Shown: in pieces, positions 23,555 to 37,509 of the stretch | Numbering within the stretch: position 1 is the stretch's first letter | Layout: each line of letters starts with the position of its first letter | Assembly: GCF_004379255.2 (NCBI RefSeq) | Contig: NC_056039.1 | Coordinates: forward strand, 24,689,883-24,753,882 | Source of the DNA: Salvia splendens | Lineage: Eukaryota; Streptophyta; Magnoliopsida; Lamiales; Lamiaceae | DNA: 64,000 nt | Direction: 5' to 3' | Program-made: the position numbers and the translations under genes | The notes under the pieces: generated by a model | What the model saw: the letters and a program-made list of their open reading frames with translations, nothing else | The model's database searches: none | Told to the model about the DNA's origin: nothing

Positions 23555-26500
23555 TTATTGGGCAGCTTCGATTGGAGTACCAGTCCTCGCTTGAGATATC
23601 CTGTTTGCATATATCGTCACCAACCGTAGTTGTGTGCTATTAAGCCCTTCCAAATACGGCAAAAATGCTTTCCCCAGCATGATATATATGTCCACCAGAC
23701 AGAAAACAACAGTCTGCAAATTGCCAACATATTAGGAAAAGTTCATTGTCCGATTTTAAGACGATGTATAATGTGAGTGAATACTATACAAACATGATAT
23801 GTGGAATTGATGAATTCATGTTTGTGAGATTAATTATTTTTACCTTCCGGACATCTGCACTCTGATTCCCAAATGCATCAAAAAGAGCAGGCAAAAATGA
23901 GGGCAACTGAGCCATCAGTTCCTCTTGAGAGAGCCTGCCCACAAGCTGCAAAATAACAGGACATTCTTAGGCTGTATATAATGCCCAAAAATTTTCTAAC
24001 TGCAGCATATAGATTGTTCCTAAGAATTTGCACCATGTCACAGATGCTTTGACATAATGTAAGTATACAAACAAAAGATAATTAATGTTGCTTCAGTGAT
24101 TCATATAATAATCAATAGTCAGGTCAACAAGGTCTTGGCTATTTAGAATAAATCAATATGCCAATTCCAATACACACATCTATTAACTTAATTTGGCCAT
24201 TTTCATATTCCCTCCGTCCCACTCTAAGTGGAGCATTTCCTATTCGGCACATGATTTTATACAATTTTCTTCAGTGAGTTGAGTGGAGAGAGAATAAAGT
24301 AGAAATAATGATGTTTCCATTTTAGGAAATGTGTCAATAAGAGTATGACATTCAAAAAAAAGGAAAATTTGTCACTTAAGAGTGGGGCAGAGGGAGTATT
24401 AGATAGCTTTAAATACTTAAACACCTATTGCAGTCTTTTTCGTACATCATCATGAATTTGATTCCAAATTCATTCAGTAGAAGACTTGTGTTAAGTCATT
24501 ATAGCAAAACCTCCACTCAAACTATATTCTTATATCTGAAAGCATAGTTAACGTCTGTCTGGACTACTGATGGGTTGGGCCTAATGGAATTAAATCTATA
24601 GCAACACTCATTATGAAAATAAATATAGGAATTTTAAGATCGTTTCCAGTTACAGGATATTTCACCCTTAATTGGTGATAGGGAATTCTTTAAAAGAAAA
24701 CCTTGCAATTTTGAACCCCTTCCACATCTCCTTCCATTTCTCTCCTGTAACACAATCAGGTTGAAATGTACATCTACTTTGGCCAATTATTAGCCATTTC
24801 GTTTCACTTTTTATGTCCCTCATATAGGACCCCCCCTGTTTTAGTCATCAGTCACTACCACTTAAGCTGGGAAAAACTAAACCATATATCATATTATCAG
24901 TTGCATTGCCTTGTATCGGATATTTTTTTGGTTAAACTTGGTAGAGTCAAGAAGATGATGAGGGACAAAAGGCTCAATGACAAGGGGAAAGGTATCGACA
25001 TACATACTGATTTGAAAAACAACTGGAATCATTCAAGTACTACCAAATTGGACATTCCAATCCATCTACTCTTAATGCATCACCAGATGTAAATTCCTTA
25101 AAATCAGTCAGGAAATTTAGCAAATATATGCAGAACCTCATGCATTTGTGTCTTCAAGGACCAGTTCCTACTCCCGCCGTCCACCATATATTGTCTAACT
25201 TTGACTCGGCACGGAATGTGGGGCCCATTTACCAAAACAGTAAAAGTGACAAAAGATATTTATTGTGGACATCAATTTCTGGCAAAATGACATTTTATGG
25301 TGGATGGAGAGTGTATTTCATAAACATAAATTTATAACGTCTCCTTGGTAAATCTGTGATGTTGGAAAACTAACACTATATAGATCAGACATCCTTAGAT
25401 GCCGAAGTCTTAAGAAACAGTGAACAATTGAAAAAATAAAAATGTACCACCACTTCCTGCTAATCTTATTCCTCAGATAGAATAGAAATTGGAAAGCAAA
25501 TGGATTATATCATAACTTTAAGAATTCTTCATGGATTTTACCTTTGTCAAACAGTTTATGCATGTCACAAGAGTTCTCTCATCTTCAGTCACAAGCAAAG
25601 GCACAATAACCTGCAACACAACAGAATAAAACGATGGAGGAATTTTTTAAAATTCGATTCCATATACCATGGAAACTAGACATGTATATAAATCATAAAT
25701 AAACTTACACTTAGACACCGGAATGGATCATACTGAGACAACACAATCATCAAGCAATGTTCTGATTCATTGGAGACCTAAATGTATATTGAAGAATGAG
25801 ACAGAGTGATAGAACTGTATGAAAAGCACATAGAGCTTCAGGAAATACATGTACCTTTGGAACATTGTCCTTAGTCACACTAAGCAGCTTTTCAATTACA
25901 ATCTCAACAGAATCCTCCATTGAATCCTTCTGAAAGAGGAAAAAAATGTGCACAGGGATGTGGAGAGTGTAGTTACATACAAATTGACAAGTACTAATTT
26001 TTGGAGATGTAGCTAGACCACGGACCTGATTCTTTAACATCTCAACAATGAGTGTCAGAGCCAGCTCGCTAATTAATGAGTCGGAATCATCCAGCATTTC
26101 AAGTACAGATGTTAATATCTGATTGAAGTACTGAAATATGCCATTTGTTTAGTAACCAGAAGCAAAATGTTGTTGGATGATTAACATAATATGACAATCA
26201 AACCATGAAGAAGGAAGCTAAGCAACAGTGCTTTTACAAGTAAAGCAATCTATTGCTTATCTTCCACCATGAATGGATAACTGTGGGAATTCTTAAGGCC
26301 ATAATAGCCACTTCTACATAATCTATTGTCAATCCTTATTTTGCGCTATTCACAATATAGTGATTTTCCACCTAGCAAGCATAACCAGATGGGATACAAG
26401 TATATAACATACCTTGTTCCAGACAGAGTGGTCATTATATATGGAGATTTCAATCAACTGTTGAAGTGCATGGCGTTTATTTTCTGAGGTACTGTCATCA

Positions 26501-29500
26501 CTCCCATTGCATACCTACCAAAAATAAAGAAAGCCTAAGAAAGATACGACTGAAGACTTTCAGGCCAACATTGCCACTGAGAACCTCCAGGACCTATCAC
26601 TTCAAATTACTTTTTAAAGAATGAGAACATGGACTGGAGGAGAGTAGCAGATGCAAAGTTTTAAACTTTTGATTCAAGCAAGCAGAAGAAAAGCTCACCA
26701 TATGAAGAATCTGAGGAATACTTGGTCCTGTTTCTGTAGAAGAATTCAATTTTAAAGAAGCAAGTTTAGGAAAACTTAGTAGCGGTTCAGGTGAATGCTC
26801 ATTGTCAACCCCAATGTCGAGAGACTTCTGCAGATGATCAGATCCACTCAGTCCATTGATGTCCAAACGTGGTGTCAAAGAAACCTCTGCATTTGGATGG
26901 TTATCTATTGCTGATAATCCCATATTATCACTGGAGATATTAGATGCATATTTTAAACTTTTGTAGTTTGAAGTTGTAAGATCAGCATTTGAGTTAGTCT
27001 CCAACAAATGATGATTCAAATTCTCCTGTGTATCATCAGATTTTTGGTTCCCCATAGAACCTGTGATTAAGGATGCATCTTGAACAGAGTTCCACTTCCT
27101 CCCACTATCACTGTCAATGGATCCAGAAGAATACCTACCAAACAACTGACTCTTCTTTGATGATCCATTATAGCCATCTTCAGAAGATGCTCCAACCATA
27201 TCAGAAGGATCATATGAGAACTTGCCACGTCTCTCTTTCTTGCTTTGCAGAAAGTTCATGAGTTCTACCTCGATGCGAGGAGTATACTGCTTGAGGGCTC
27301 TTCTTAAGGAGTTCTGTTCTTGAACAGATAAGCTAAGAACGAAGTTCAATACCGCCACTGAATCAAAGTGAGTATAAACAGATATTATGCATGTTATAGC
27401 TGCTTCCTTCAGTTTTGTATTTTTGTCATGAACCAGTGGGGTTAATTTTGCAAGCCATAGCTTCAGGATGCCACTATTGACAGAACCTTCAGAATTTGAA
27501 GCATGCTTATTAAATGAGCCAATAGCAAACTCGATAACAGCCAATTTTGCCTTGGGAGACCGTTGTTCGTCCAATGAACGCAACAGAGCAGGTAGGAGAG
27601 AATCGGTACCATATGTTTTGCCAACAATATCCAGTGTAGTTGAGCAAGGTTGCCTCACTAATTCCTTAGGATCAATCAACCTAGAAAACACATGGGGTAG
27701 AATCCTCTCCATGTAACTTTCAAATGGCTTTCTGCAAGCTGGAATAAGATCTGCAAGAGTTGAAAGGGCTGCCTGTGCAACTTTGTGATGCGGGTCATCC
27801 AGGTGTTGGAAAAACAGCTTCATGACCTTCTCAAAACTCTGCATTACTTCTTGAATACCTCTTGGCCCTTGCTGCAGAAGAGAACGAATATAACTGAATG
27901 CAGCCACCCGTGCATTCCAATCTGAACTAGAACTGAGCCCTTCACTTAGAGCATCAGTAAGAGAAGCTGGGCTGTCTGAATAACTTGAGAGATCGCCCAG
28001 TGGGAGCTGACTGTCATCAAAGCTTCTCCTCCTGCCAGCAGACATTCGCCCAGCAGTATTCTTCCTTAGAAGTGGACGCTGGAAATTTGGTACGTGATTA
28101 CTATGTGACTCCCTATAACTAGCATCTCTGTATTGTGTCTCTAAGTACTGCCTATCATGAAAATTCATATATCGCCTTGATTCTCTAAAATCCGAATTTT
28201 CTTCAGCAAATCCTCTATCATGTACCTTTTCTGGAGCTCTCTTGGCCAAGTAAGAAGAATGTGAAGACTGAAGCTCACTTCCCATGCTGTTATAATGTGA
28301 TAGTTTACTTGACTCCTTAGAAGCCTGTATTTGTGTAATGATATCAGAAAGCACCAACCCTCCATTGCGATTGTTTCCTTTAGACATACCAGATACTGGA
28401 TCTGTTAAAGAATTTGCAAGACTAGTTGATGCTGGAACAGCGAGGGGGAATGGTGGATCACGAGATGATGGAGGGTCAACTCCTGCACTAGGGGAAAGAA
28501 AATAAATAGCTAAACCATTCATAGTCATAGAAAGACTCTGGATAATTAGCATCAGCCATTCAAAAGGGACTAATATAATAGTACTGCAGGAGTGGAGCAA
28601 TTTTTTTACAGTCAATATCGATACAAAAGAGGACCATATAAATTATAAGTCAAGATTGAGATAAGGGAACAAAACTAAGTACCTAGGTCCAAACTGGAGG
28701 ATCGGCCTCTCTCTGATATATCCATGCCTCTCAGCATACTCTCTATGGCAGTAACCTTTTGTTTGCTTGAGTGCAACACACTTTCTAGGCTACGCTCTGC
28801 ACCCTTGCCCATAGATTTTGCTTGAGATAGTAGTAGTCCAGAAGTAAGAGACGTCCCTGATGATTTACTACCACTTCTATCCATTGCAACTATTGCAGAA
28901 GTCCCGTAACCAGGTATAGTTGAAGGTGTGGATGTATGAGAGGAGAGTGACATGTTAGAACTTCTTTCACGAATGGAAGGTGAAGCATGTCTTCTATGCA
29001 TTCCTCCATCTTCGTCGTTTATTACCTAGAACCAGATATTATTTCTCAGCTAATGGTTTCACAATAACTGAAGGGTTCAAATAAAAGCAGGAATACATGT
29101 GTACCCTTTGAACAACAGGATCGAAGGACATGAACAGACGCCGGGAGCGATCGGGCCAAGTTTTACCAAACATTCTGTAACAGGTCCTTGCAGTAGATCG
29201 CACCTATTATAGAAATGTAGCCCGTGAGATTAAAGTAAAGCATGCCTGCAGCTATTGTAAACCTGTGATATGAATGCTGATGCATGCTGATGCAAAGACG
29301 TAGTTCGAGGACACAAACCTCACTCATTGCATCAGCCACACAACATTTGATAAGGTCTTCATAGAGGTCAGCCGAGCGTTGTATTTCAGGTGCATCAGCC
29401 CAATATTCAAGTATAAGAAGTGCATAATCACAACACCTATTATAAGAAATCGAGGGATCAGTACAACCTACAAAAAATAGTTTTCTAAGAAAATAAGAAA

Positions 29501-32500
29501 CCAGTACCTTCATACTTTGTACTGTATACAGAGTATAAGACAGCAGACTAGAAACTTAGAGAACAGAATAATACCTTGCACGGAGTATAGCATTGCGGTC
29601 ATTCTTTGCAGAGTCCACAATCCGGGGAAGTACACGAGGAACTTTGCAATTGCGTAACATCTATAGATCAAAATATATTTCAAATATCAGAAGGATATTA
29701 AAATTATTTAATTAAAAAAAAACTAAAGACAACCTCACTACAACATTAAAGCATTACCGTCTTTATGCAGTTATCAGCTGACTCTGCAATTACAAGCACT
29801 GTTATGACAACAAGCTTGAAAAGCACCTAAATACAGGAAGGATATTGTGAGGCAAGATTAATTGTATCAACCATCATAATGTGTACAAAGAGCTGTTCTC
29901 ACCGGAATAAACATCTCAGCGCATCCCTCAAAATCCCCCAACAGATCTTTAGATAAGAAGTTTAACAAATGGCATGCCTAGCAAATGGAAATTACAAAAG
30001 TGAAAAGACCGAATGGATAAAACTTCAGTCAACATTTAAAAAAATACAAAAAATTTTCAGGTATGCATTGGGAAAAAAACCATTGACTGATCATCCATAG
30101 GATGCATGTATTTGCATCTCAGAAATTCCTCGGAAAAGCCAGTAGTGAACATTTTAAAATTGAATGTCATGTTAAATGATCAGTAATTCATCATAGTCTC
30201 ATTTTTTTTTAATGTAAATGCCAACACTCTTATAGAAAGAATGTCTAAGTGATCACATAGGGTCAAACCTGCTTCACAATGCTAGAGCGCCGATCAGATA
30301 ATTGTGTGCTCAAAGGACCAATCAGCTGCTTGAGAAGTCCCTGGAAACCAGGGTAATCAGCTGCACCTGCTCAGTTAAAAAAGAATGGTAACCATTTCTG
30401 TAAATCCTAATCAACAAAATGATTTTACTTTGTCAAAATCATAATTATATGACAGCATTACTACAGCAGGAACTATTCACTTCTGTATCATAACATGAAA
30501 TTATCTATTCCACATATTACGAGGCTGTACTCGTAGCATAAAGAATAAAGTTTTATATCTGAGACAATACTGGTTTTGATATAAAAAAAAAAGAATTGGC
30601 ACCAGGGCTTGGATTATGGATTAGAAACGAACAAACCTCCAAGCACAAGGCCTTCGATTCTCTGCATGGCAGCAATACGTATAGACCAATCTTTTTCAGG
30701 CACTAAGGTAGAAACTATCTTCTCAAACTCCCTTACAAGCTCTTTTTCTGAATATACTTTAATAGGTTCGACAGGCTTTTCTGTGATGTCACCATCTCCT
30801 GCTCAGTGTCAAAAGAGACAAAAAGTTATCAAAAGTTGAAGTAGATATATATGTTGTCATTTATGTAAAAATGTAAAGTATAAAGAGAATGACTATGTTT
30901 CCCATTCTTGTAAACAGGTTTTATGGATAGCAATTTGTCTATACATAACCTCAGACATTTTAAGGCATACCTTCATATACTAAGAAAAATAACTAGATTA
31001 TATTATAACACGTGATCTAAAGCTATGACTTACCAAATATTAAATTCTTTAAAAATAACAAGGAAGAATAGCTAGATGACTATGCATTGAAAAAATATTC
31101 TGTAGGTAAGAACTGTCATGAGTACTAACCTCCAAAGAGAGAAATCTCACGTGAAGTGTTTTTGGCCTTTGGGCTGCTTTTCTTTGGATTATGCATTGTA
31201 GGCTTAGTCTCGGTAGATGAGTAATTGCTTACAATAGCATCCGAAAAGTGAACCTTGGGCTCAATTCTTTCCAATCTGGCATTAATATCTCTTAACTGCA
31301 GCCAATGTGTGACAACAAAGCATTTAAGAAACCATTCAACCCTCTGTTTTCTTTAAAAGGGCTAATCAGTTAAAAAGGGGTTAAGGGTAACAAAAATGTT
31401 CTGTTTCATTCTATTGATTTAAAAAAACTGACCAACACATACCATTGGTGTGGGTAGATGATGCCGATTCAATTCTTCAAGGAACTGAGGCCCAGCCTGA
31501 GTATACATCTCCTGAGATTGTTCAAAAAATAGGAAATGTGGCTCTATAGCTCAGAAACTATACCACTAGGTAAGCAGGCGGTCAAGAGCAACAATACCGA
31601 AGAAAGCATCTAGAAATAGAATGGTACATATATATTTTTAAATGCAACAAATTCCTGAAGCAAGAGCTTCACGAAATCACATCACCCTGAATAAAAGGAC
31701 TTTTTGACATAAGATAATTAGATATGATTACTTTTACAGCATATCACAATTCACAAAGAGCAAATTAAACACCACTCAATTCAAGCTAACAACACATTTA
31801 GTGCCCTAAACTTCTCCAAATTTCTATGAATGGTAAAGTAGTAAAGTAGTGAATTACTGAAAGAGTCTATGGTCAAACCACCAAAACTGCCAGCTAAAAA
31901 GGAAAGATTGTTAAGCACAATCGAAATTCATAAAATGATCACTATATTCATAACAATGTTCAGCTCAGCATTTGATAATAAGACAGATTGAACAGCTTCT
32001 CTGACACCAATTGCATAAAAACAAACAAATCAATTTAAATCAATTTCAATTAAAACATAATATGCTCCCTCCTTTTTCACAGGATACCACCCACAATGTC
32101 GTTGGTGTCAAACCTCTAGAAACCCGTCTCCACTATACAAGGAGCATAAGCATCAGTTATTGATTTTAAAGTTGGAGCCTTTTGTCAGTCTTATCTTATC
32201 TAGAGAGTAGAGAAATACTGCCTCTGCCTAAATCAAGGATCAGAAACTTTTTATTTTTTCTTCCATCTTGATTAGTTTTAGTGAAGTTTAAAGCACTAAA
32301 ATGCATGGCATAACAAGCAAGAAAAACGTCCCAGCTAAGATGTTTAAACCCTAATTCGACTATTATATAATATTACAGTTACTTTTTTTGTAACTTTGTT
32401 CACTAATACTCCAGCCGTCCCAACTAAGATGACACATTTCTTGGTCGGCTAAGGGTTTCAGGAGTTATTGGTTAATGTGTTTAATTGGAGAGAAAAAAGG

Positions 32501-35500
32501 TGGGTGAGAGTATTAAAATGGGAGAGAAAGAAAGATGAATATTTTCATTGGAGAGAAAAAAATTGGTTTGGTGCATTAATTGGACCTTTATTTGCAATTA
32601 AATCACATTTACTATGGAGACGACGTGATATGCTTCAAATGCCGATATCTTGGCAACACACTCCTGAGCATTCGCCTTCCACTTTGTATCAAATGGCGTG
32701 GTGAGCGTGGAATGCCCGAAGACAAAAACTGAAGGATCGGGGAAGGCGGATGAGGTTGATCTCTAGATGGGCGTGCAGTCCTCTAGTCTGATATCCTCGA
32801 GTGCCTTGAAGCACGACTTCTGCGCCAACGTTCGCAGCCCAGCCCTTTCCCATCAAGATTTTAGTTGACGAGGCAGTGAGCACTCCTTTAACCTAGTCTA
32901 CCGACATGGAGCCAACATCTCTGTTGCAGTCCAGCCCTCCGCTACCACCACAACCACAATTTAAGACATCCCTGGTGTCTCCCAATGTGGCACCAACATC
33001 ACCTCTGCTTTCCAGCACCATATCATCACCACAACCACATCTAGTAAACCCTTTAAGTGGAATCACCAAGGTCTAGAGCATGTCAGAAGTAAAGAAGGTA
33101 TCGGCTCTAAAAAGGCTTACTAAACGCAATAATGTGTTATTCTCTCCAATCAACCACCAATTGGTTACGGCTAGCGTTGACAAAACTTGGAGATCATGAG
33201 ATGCAGAGACAAGTGAAGAATTGCTTCTCCAATAAGGTAATAGTAGGAGTGTATATGAATTCACTCATGACAGTTTGATGTGCAGTCTTTGGAGTTTCAA
33301 TGATTCTCCACAGTTGTTCATGTTCTCAAGCTTGAGTATGAGCCTCCTCCGGACAGTGCAACGGGTTTAATTTTCAATCCTAGCCTTGAGGGAAGGTTGT
33401 TTCGACAAAGGGCAATTGATAGCAATTTCAGGAGAACATGGGGTAGGAACCTACATATATTTAGTTGTTTATTTGAGCATGAGAATGTTGAGCAGTTGAA
33501 TACATGAACGTAGTTAACTGCTTGTCATTTTATATATCTACCACATGTACTAGACTACTAGTCTATTAGAGAAGAGGGGAATCATAATAGAAGTACTTTG
33601 AAAAAGGTTCCGGCAAGTGTCGAATCAAAAAAAGTGTAAGGACTCTCTTTATAGTTTTTCATCTATTATGTGATGTAGTTAAAGAAGGAAGTCCCTCTGA
33701 ATATTGTCATGAATTCAAAGTATTGTTGAACCTGTTAATAAACATTTCAATCTCTTACAATCATTCCGTTGTATACCTTATTTGCAATTCAACCACATTT
33801 ATTATGCCGATGGTGTGATATGCTTCATATGCTGATATCTTGGCAACAGTCTCCCAAGCATCCTCCTTTCACTCCGTATTACAAGGTGAATGACTTAATC
33901 GTATTTGCAGTGTTAATAAAATGACACTCTCAGATGTAAATAAATCAGGAATACAGCTAAGTTTATTTCCAGATCCTTGTCAGAGGAACATGCAGAACCA
34001 GATGGCAACCATCAGATAGTAGCTAACTAACTTGTATATCCCGTGTTCATGAGACAGAATTCAAAAGTAAAAAACAAGACGATTCAAGGACATAGCAAAA
34101 AGAATAACAGTGTATTCTGAATGTACTACATAGCTCAGCAAGAAATTGATATGTTCACACCTAACTGGCCTAGATAATCCAAAATGGATACACTTGGATT
34201 ACAATCTATGTTCCGAAGTCCGAACCATGCTGAATGATTTTAATCTGAATATGTAGACACATATGACCATCTATATCTAAACTTAAAAATACCTTTATGT
34301 GAAATTAAAAGGAGTAAAGGCAGGGAAGATGGATAATTGGCTGCAACAACTAAATTTATGGACACTTTGAACTGAGAAACATCACCCTATTTATAGACTA
34401 TACTAAACACTCCAACTATACATACTGAAACTAGGAAAGATAAACTACTAACTCAAGTCTCCTAAATATACTTAAACTATGAAAAGATAAGTACACATAC
34501 TAAGACATAAACTTCAATAAATTTGCAGGATAAAGGTGGAACAAGATGCATATCATAAATGGATTCACACCTAAACGGTCTAGATACTCCAAAATGGATC
34601 CACCCGAAATACTATCTAGTATCTATATTCCAAACCCAGTAACATTATTTACTCTGAATATGTAAAACACCTATAATGTAAATTTAAATGAAAAAACACC
34701 TATATGTGAAATTGATTGTCCACAACCAAACGGCCTAGATACTTCAAAGTTCAAAATGGATAATACAACCTATTTTCTGAACTCAACAGCACTATTTTAC
34801 TCTAAATATGTAAGACATCTATAACCATGTACATTTAAACTAAACAAAAGATATCTGGATTTAATAAACATTCATGCTTCAAAGCTTATGTGGTTGTGTC
34901 AGCAGTAAAAAAAAGCTATCATTGTTGGGAGTACAGGAGAGAAACAATACACAACAACTTTCCTAACCTCAATACATGAAGTTGCTGTTTCCCTAACACC
35001 AGGGTTTGGATCATTCAACATCTGCAAAATCTGATCCAAGAAGCACATTAGGTGATTCATTCTTTTCAACATAATCATGCAAAAAAAAAATTTAACCATG
35101 AGTAAGCTTCATTTAAAATGTAAGCCTACACCACTTAACAATGAATAGAGTCAACATACAGGAGGAAGAATGGCACGCTGAAGCGGCAGTTCTGTAGATG
35201 CAAAGAGACTAATCGCTGATGTGACTGTACGAGCAAACTCTTCTCGAATTCTCCAACTTCTGTGCATCCAAGCATAAGATCCTGCCCTTTCAACAATTAT
35301 TGTTGGTGAAGAAACCTGCAGCAGAGTTGACACTCTCAATCTCAGAATGAATCTCATACAATCTATTGTTGTACATAGAATTCCTTACTTTAGTTCATTC
35401 AGAATAAAAATTAAGATATTTGTATGATGTGAAGTCATATCAGCACATTTTAATAAAACAACTCAAGAGGCTTTAATGCGAGAAACAATGTATGAGTAAG

Positions 35501-36135
35501 GTTAGTGAAGAACAATTGGTGATTCAGGTTCCATTAATATTGCTAAAAAGATAGAGAGTGAAATTGACCTTTTGTTAATCAAATAGGAATCCAAATTAAC
35601 CTAGTTTGTAAACACTAGATGCGGATAATTTCTGCAATAGGTAGCAGGGGGAAATTAAGAAGGTATAAATCACACGGAATTGCGATTTTATTAAAACCCT
35701 AAGCAACGGAACCAATTAAGAAGAACCAAAAACAACAATTAAAGCCATTACCAAATGCACAAAATTTGAAAAGCAAAGCATAAGTGCAGTAACAGCTGAT
35801 ACCTCCATGAGAGTGAGCAGCAGCCTCCTGGCGGCATCCCTAACCGGCTGCTTGGCGTCTCCGAGCCGCTCGACCACGGCGGGAACAAGCGCATTGAAAT
35901 GGAGCTTGAAGTGCTCGCCGGAGAGCACGGCGGCGGAGGCGAGCGCCTGCAAACCGCCCTGCGAGACACGGAAGTTGTTGTCCTTCAAGAGATCTAGGGA
36001 GACGTCGACGAGTGACGTCACCTCGGAAGGGGAGAGCGGCTTTCTAGAAGCTTCGAGGAGTTGGTGGAGGCGCTCGACGCCGGCCATTCGCTCCTTAGTG
36101 TCCTTGGCACGCGCCAGCTCCAGCGCCTCCTCCAT
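23555..36135 (-). CDS. CLASP: CLASP, CLIP-associated microtubule-binding protein (21 exons)
   Basis: Plant CLASP binds cortical microtubules, stabilises them at cell edges and affects cell expansion and division. I traced these exons from 5' to 3': 36135-35803, 35315-35160, 35021-34968, 31508-31443, 31295-31130, 30798-30637, 30366-30269, 29977-29903, 29826-29758, 29660-29575, 29436-29319, 29203-29105, 29025-28683, 28482-26699, 26514-26413, 26130-26026, 25929-25855, 25777-25709, 25610-25542, 23945-23844, 23713-23555. All introns are GT-AG and the phases join into one frame of 1429 codons plus stop; the Arabidopsis protein is of similar size. Residues 1-220 and about 310-495 are HEAT/TOG modules, 495-810 a Ser/Arg-rich linker likely to bind partners, about 810-1035 a further TOG module, and the tail is the CLASP C-terminal domain (AFLPYLEGLNSTQLRLVTIY). 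No break was seen. The 3.4 kb third intron is full of repeats. Confidence 0.95.
24208..24396. mobile_element. Stowaway-like MITE in a CLASP intron
   Basis: It begins TTCCCTCCGTCCCACTCT, ends with the inverted counterpart AGAGTGGGGCAGAGGGAG and is flanked by TA at 24206-24207 and 24397-24398. The CTCCCTCCGTCC-type end and TA target are the Tc1/mariner Stowaway signature. Confidence 0.85.
25171..25313. mobile_element. small Stowaway-like MITE in a CLASP intron
   Basis: It begins CTCCCGCCGTCCACCATA and ends with the inverted form TATGGTGGATGGAGAGTG, with TA on both sides. About 143 bp. Confidence 0.75.
32407..32600. mobile_element. Stowaway-like MITE fragment
   Basis: A left end (ACTCCAGCCGTCCCAACTAAGA-like) with the usual inner 'GGAGAGAAAAAAGG' repeats is present in CLASP intron 3, but no matching right end is seen. 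Confidence 0.5.
32592..33880. repeat. about 100 bp direct repeats 1.2 kb apart in CLASP intron 3
   Basis: 32592-32693 and about 33780-33880 share TATTTGCAATT, GTGATATGCTTCA and CCGATATCTTGGCAACA-like words in the same order at about 85 percent identity. The 1.1 kb between them has no coding sequence that I can identify. Confidence 0.6.
34158..34840. repeat. three degenerate tandem copies in CLASP intron 3
   Basis: The theme CACACCTAAACGG(C/T)CTAGATA ... AAAATGGAT ... (A/C)TCTGAATATGTA recurs at about 34158, 34567 and 34721, each followed by a CTATATGTGAAATT-like tail. Copies are diverged and unequal in length. Confidence 0.55.
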
Positions 36136-36319
36136 TGATGCGGCGGCAGGGGCAGTTCGGTGATTTCGCAGGGAGGGAGCGATCGGATCTGCTCGGAGTT
36201 GGGGCGATGGGAGAGAGAGAGATGGATAAAATTATGTGTGTAATGAAAATCAGAAAATAAGTCGATAAAATTACGGTGGCAGTGACATTGACTCTGTGGC
36301 TACTGAGTGGGAAAGTAGG
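36136..36319 (-). promoter_or_regulatory. CLASP 5' untranslated region and proximal promoter
   Basis: This is the only unique sequence between the CLASP start codon and the MITE at 36329. I see no clear TATA box, so the transcription start was not placed. Confidence 0.4.
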
Positions 36320-36849
36320 AGTATTCAAGGTTTTTTTTTTTTTTAAGAATACAACTTAAATTTCGTGTTCGTAGAGAACTTTTTTTTTTCTGGGTTTGGG
36401 AGAGACGCATGACCCTCCTGCGTCTCCTTTTAATGAAACGCATGACGGAGATGCGTCTTTTATCGAGACGCATGAGGGACATGCGTCGTTAAATTTTTTT
36501 TTTTCTTATTTTTTTTGAAAGACGCATAAGCGTCATGCGTCTTTCATTTTTTATTTATTTTATTTTATTTATTTTTAAAAAATGAAAGACGCATGACGCT
36601 TATGCGTCTTTGCCTGTGACGCATAGCGCTTATGCGTCTTTCAGAAAAAATAAAGAAAAAAAAATAAAAATTTAACGAAGCATGTCTTTCATGCGTCTCT
36701 ATAAAAGACGCATCTCCATCATGCGTTTCATTAAAAGGAGATGCATGAGGGTCATGCGTCTCTCCCAAATGCGGAATAAAAAAGTTCAGTACACTCGAGG
36801 AATGTTATCCGTGGTCTAGAACAAAAAAAGAAAAAACCCAAGTATTCAA
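36320..36849. mobile_element. Mutator-type foldback MITE with 9 bp target duplication
   Basis: AGTATTCAA at 36320-36328 and 36841-36849 flanks an insert of 512 bp (36329-36840). The two halves are long inverted copies of each other built on GACGCATGA/TCATGCGTC words, at least ten in all, with poly-T/poly-A outer ends. A 9 bp duplication and long inverted arms fit a MULE-derived MITE. Transcribed, it would fold into an extended hairpin. Confidence 0.85.
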
Positions 36850-37001
36850 CTTGTATTTTTAAATTCTAGGATTAAATATTTTAAGCTGACACGTATTTAT
36901 GCTGACTAATTATGTTTTATTTATAATTCATAAAATAGAAATAAATAAAGAGAGGATTGATTTTTGGTAACAAAACGATAAAAATGAGATGGGACTTGGG
37001 A

Positions 37002-37216
37002 GTTCTATGTTTCATTAAAATGCTCAAAAGTAGGAAATGAATGGAAACTGAAATTTAAATATTGTTTAATAAAGTTCTGTGTATTTATGTAACGAGTGAC
37101 ATGTTACCCAAGTTCTATGTTTTATAAAAATGCTCAAAAGTAGGAAATGAATTGAAACTGAAATTTAAATATTGTTTAATAAAGTTCTGTGTATTTATGT
37201 CACGAGTGACATGTTA
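37002..37216. repeat. tandem duplication, unit 110 bp
   Basis: 37002-37111 and 37112-37216 are about 95 percent identical, each beginning GTTCTATGTTT and ending near GAGTGACATGTTA. Confidence 0.85.
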
Positions 37217-37300
37217 ATTTGGTATCTAGTGAATGTTTTGTGAAAATAAGAACTATTTGAATTCGCTTGGGTGGTGTTCGGTTTTCAAGATAAAATAATA

Positions 37301-37499
37301 CTTCATCTGTTTCATAGTAGTACAGTCATTTTGTTATTTTTGTACGTTCAATAGTAGTGGAGTCATTTCCCATTTTAGTAAAAGTCAACACATTTCTTCT
37401 CACTTACTTTACTCTCTCACTTTATTCTCTCTTCATCTCTCTATTTTCTTAATCTACGTGCCGAAATAAAATGTTCCCACTACTTATGGACGGAGGGAA
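37301..37499. mobile_element. Stowaway-like MITE
   Basis: It starts CTTCATCTGTTTCATAGTAG and ends CTACTTATGGACGGAGGGAA, in inverted relation, with TA on both sides. Confidence 0.8.
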
Positions 37500-37509
37500 T
37501 ACCAAGATA

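Noticed and set aside
28483..28615. Upstream Met extension of the large CLASP exon
   Set aside because: The open frame runs to 28615, but the splice acceptor at 28483 and phase matching with exon 28683-29025 show that the added 44 codons are intron.
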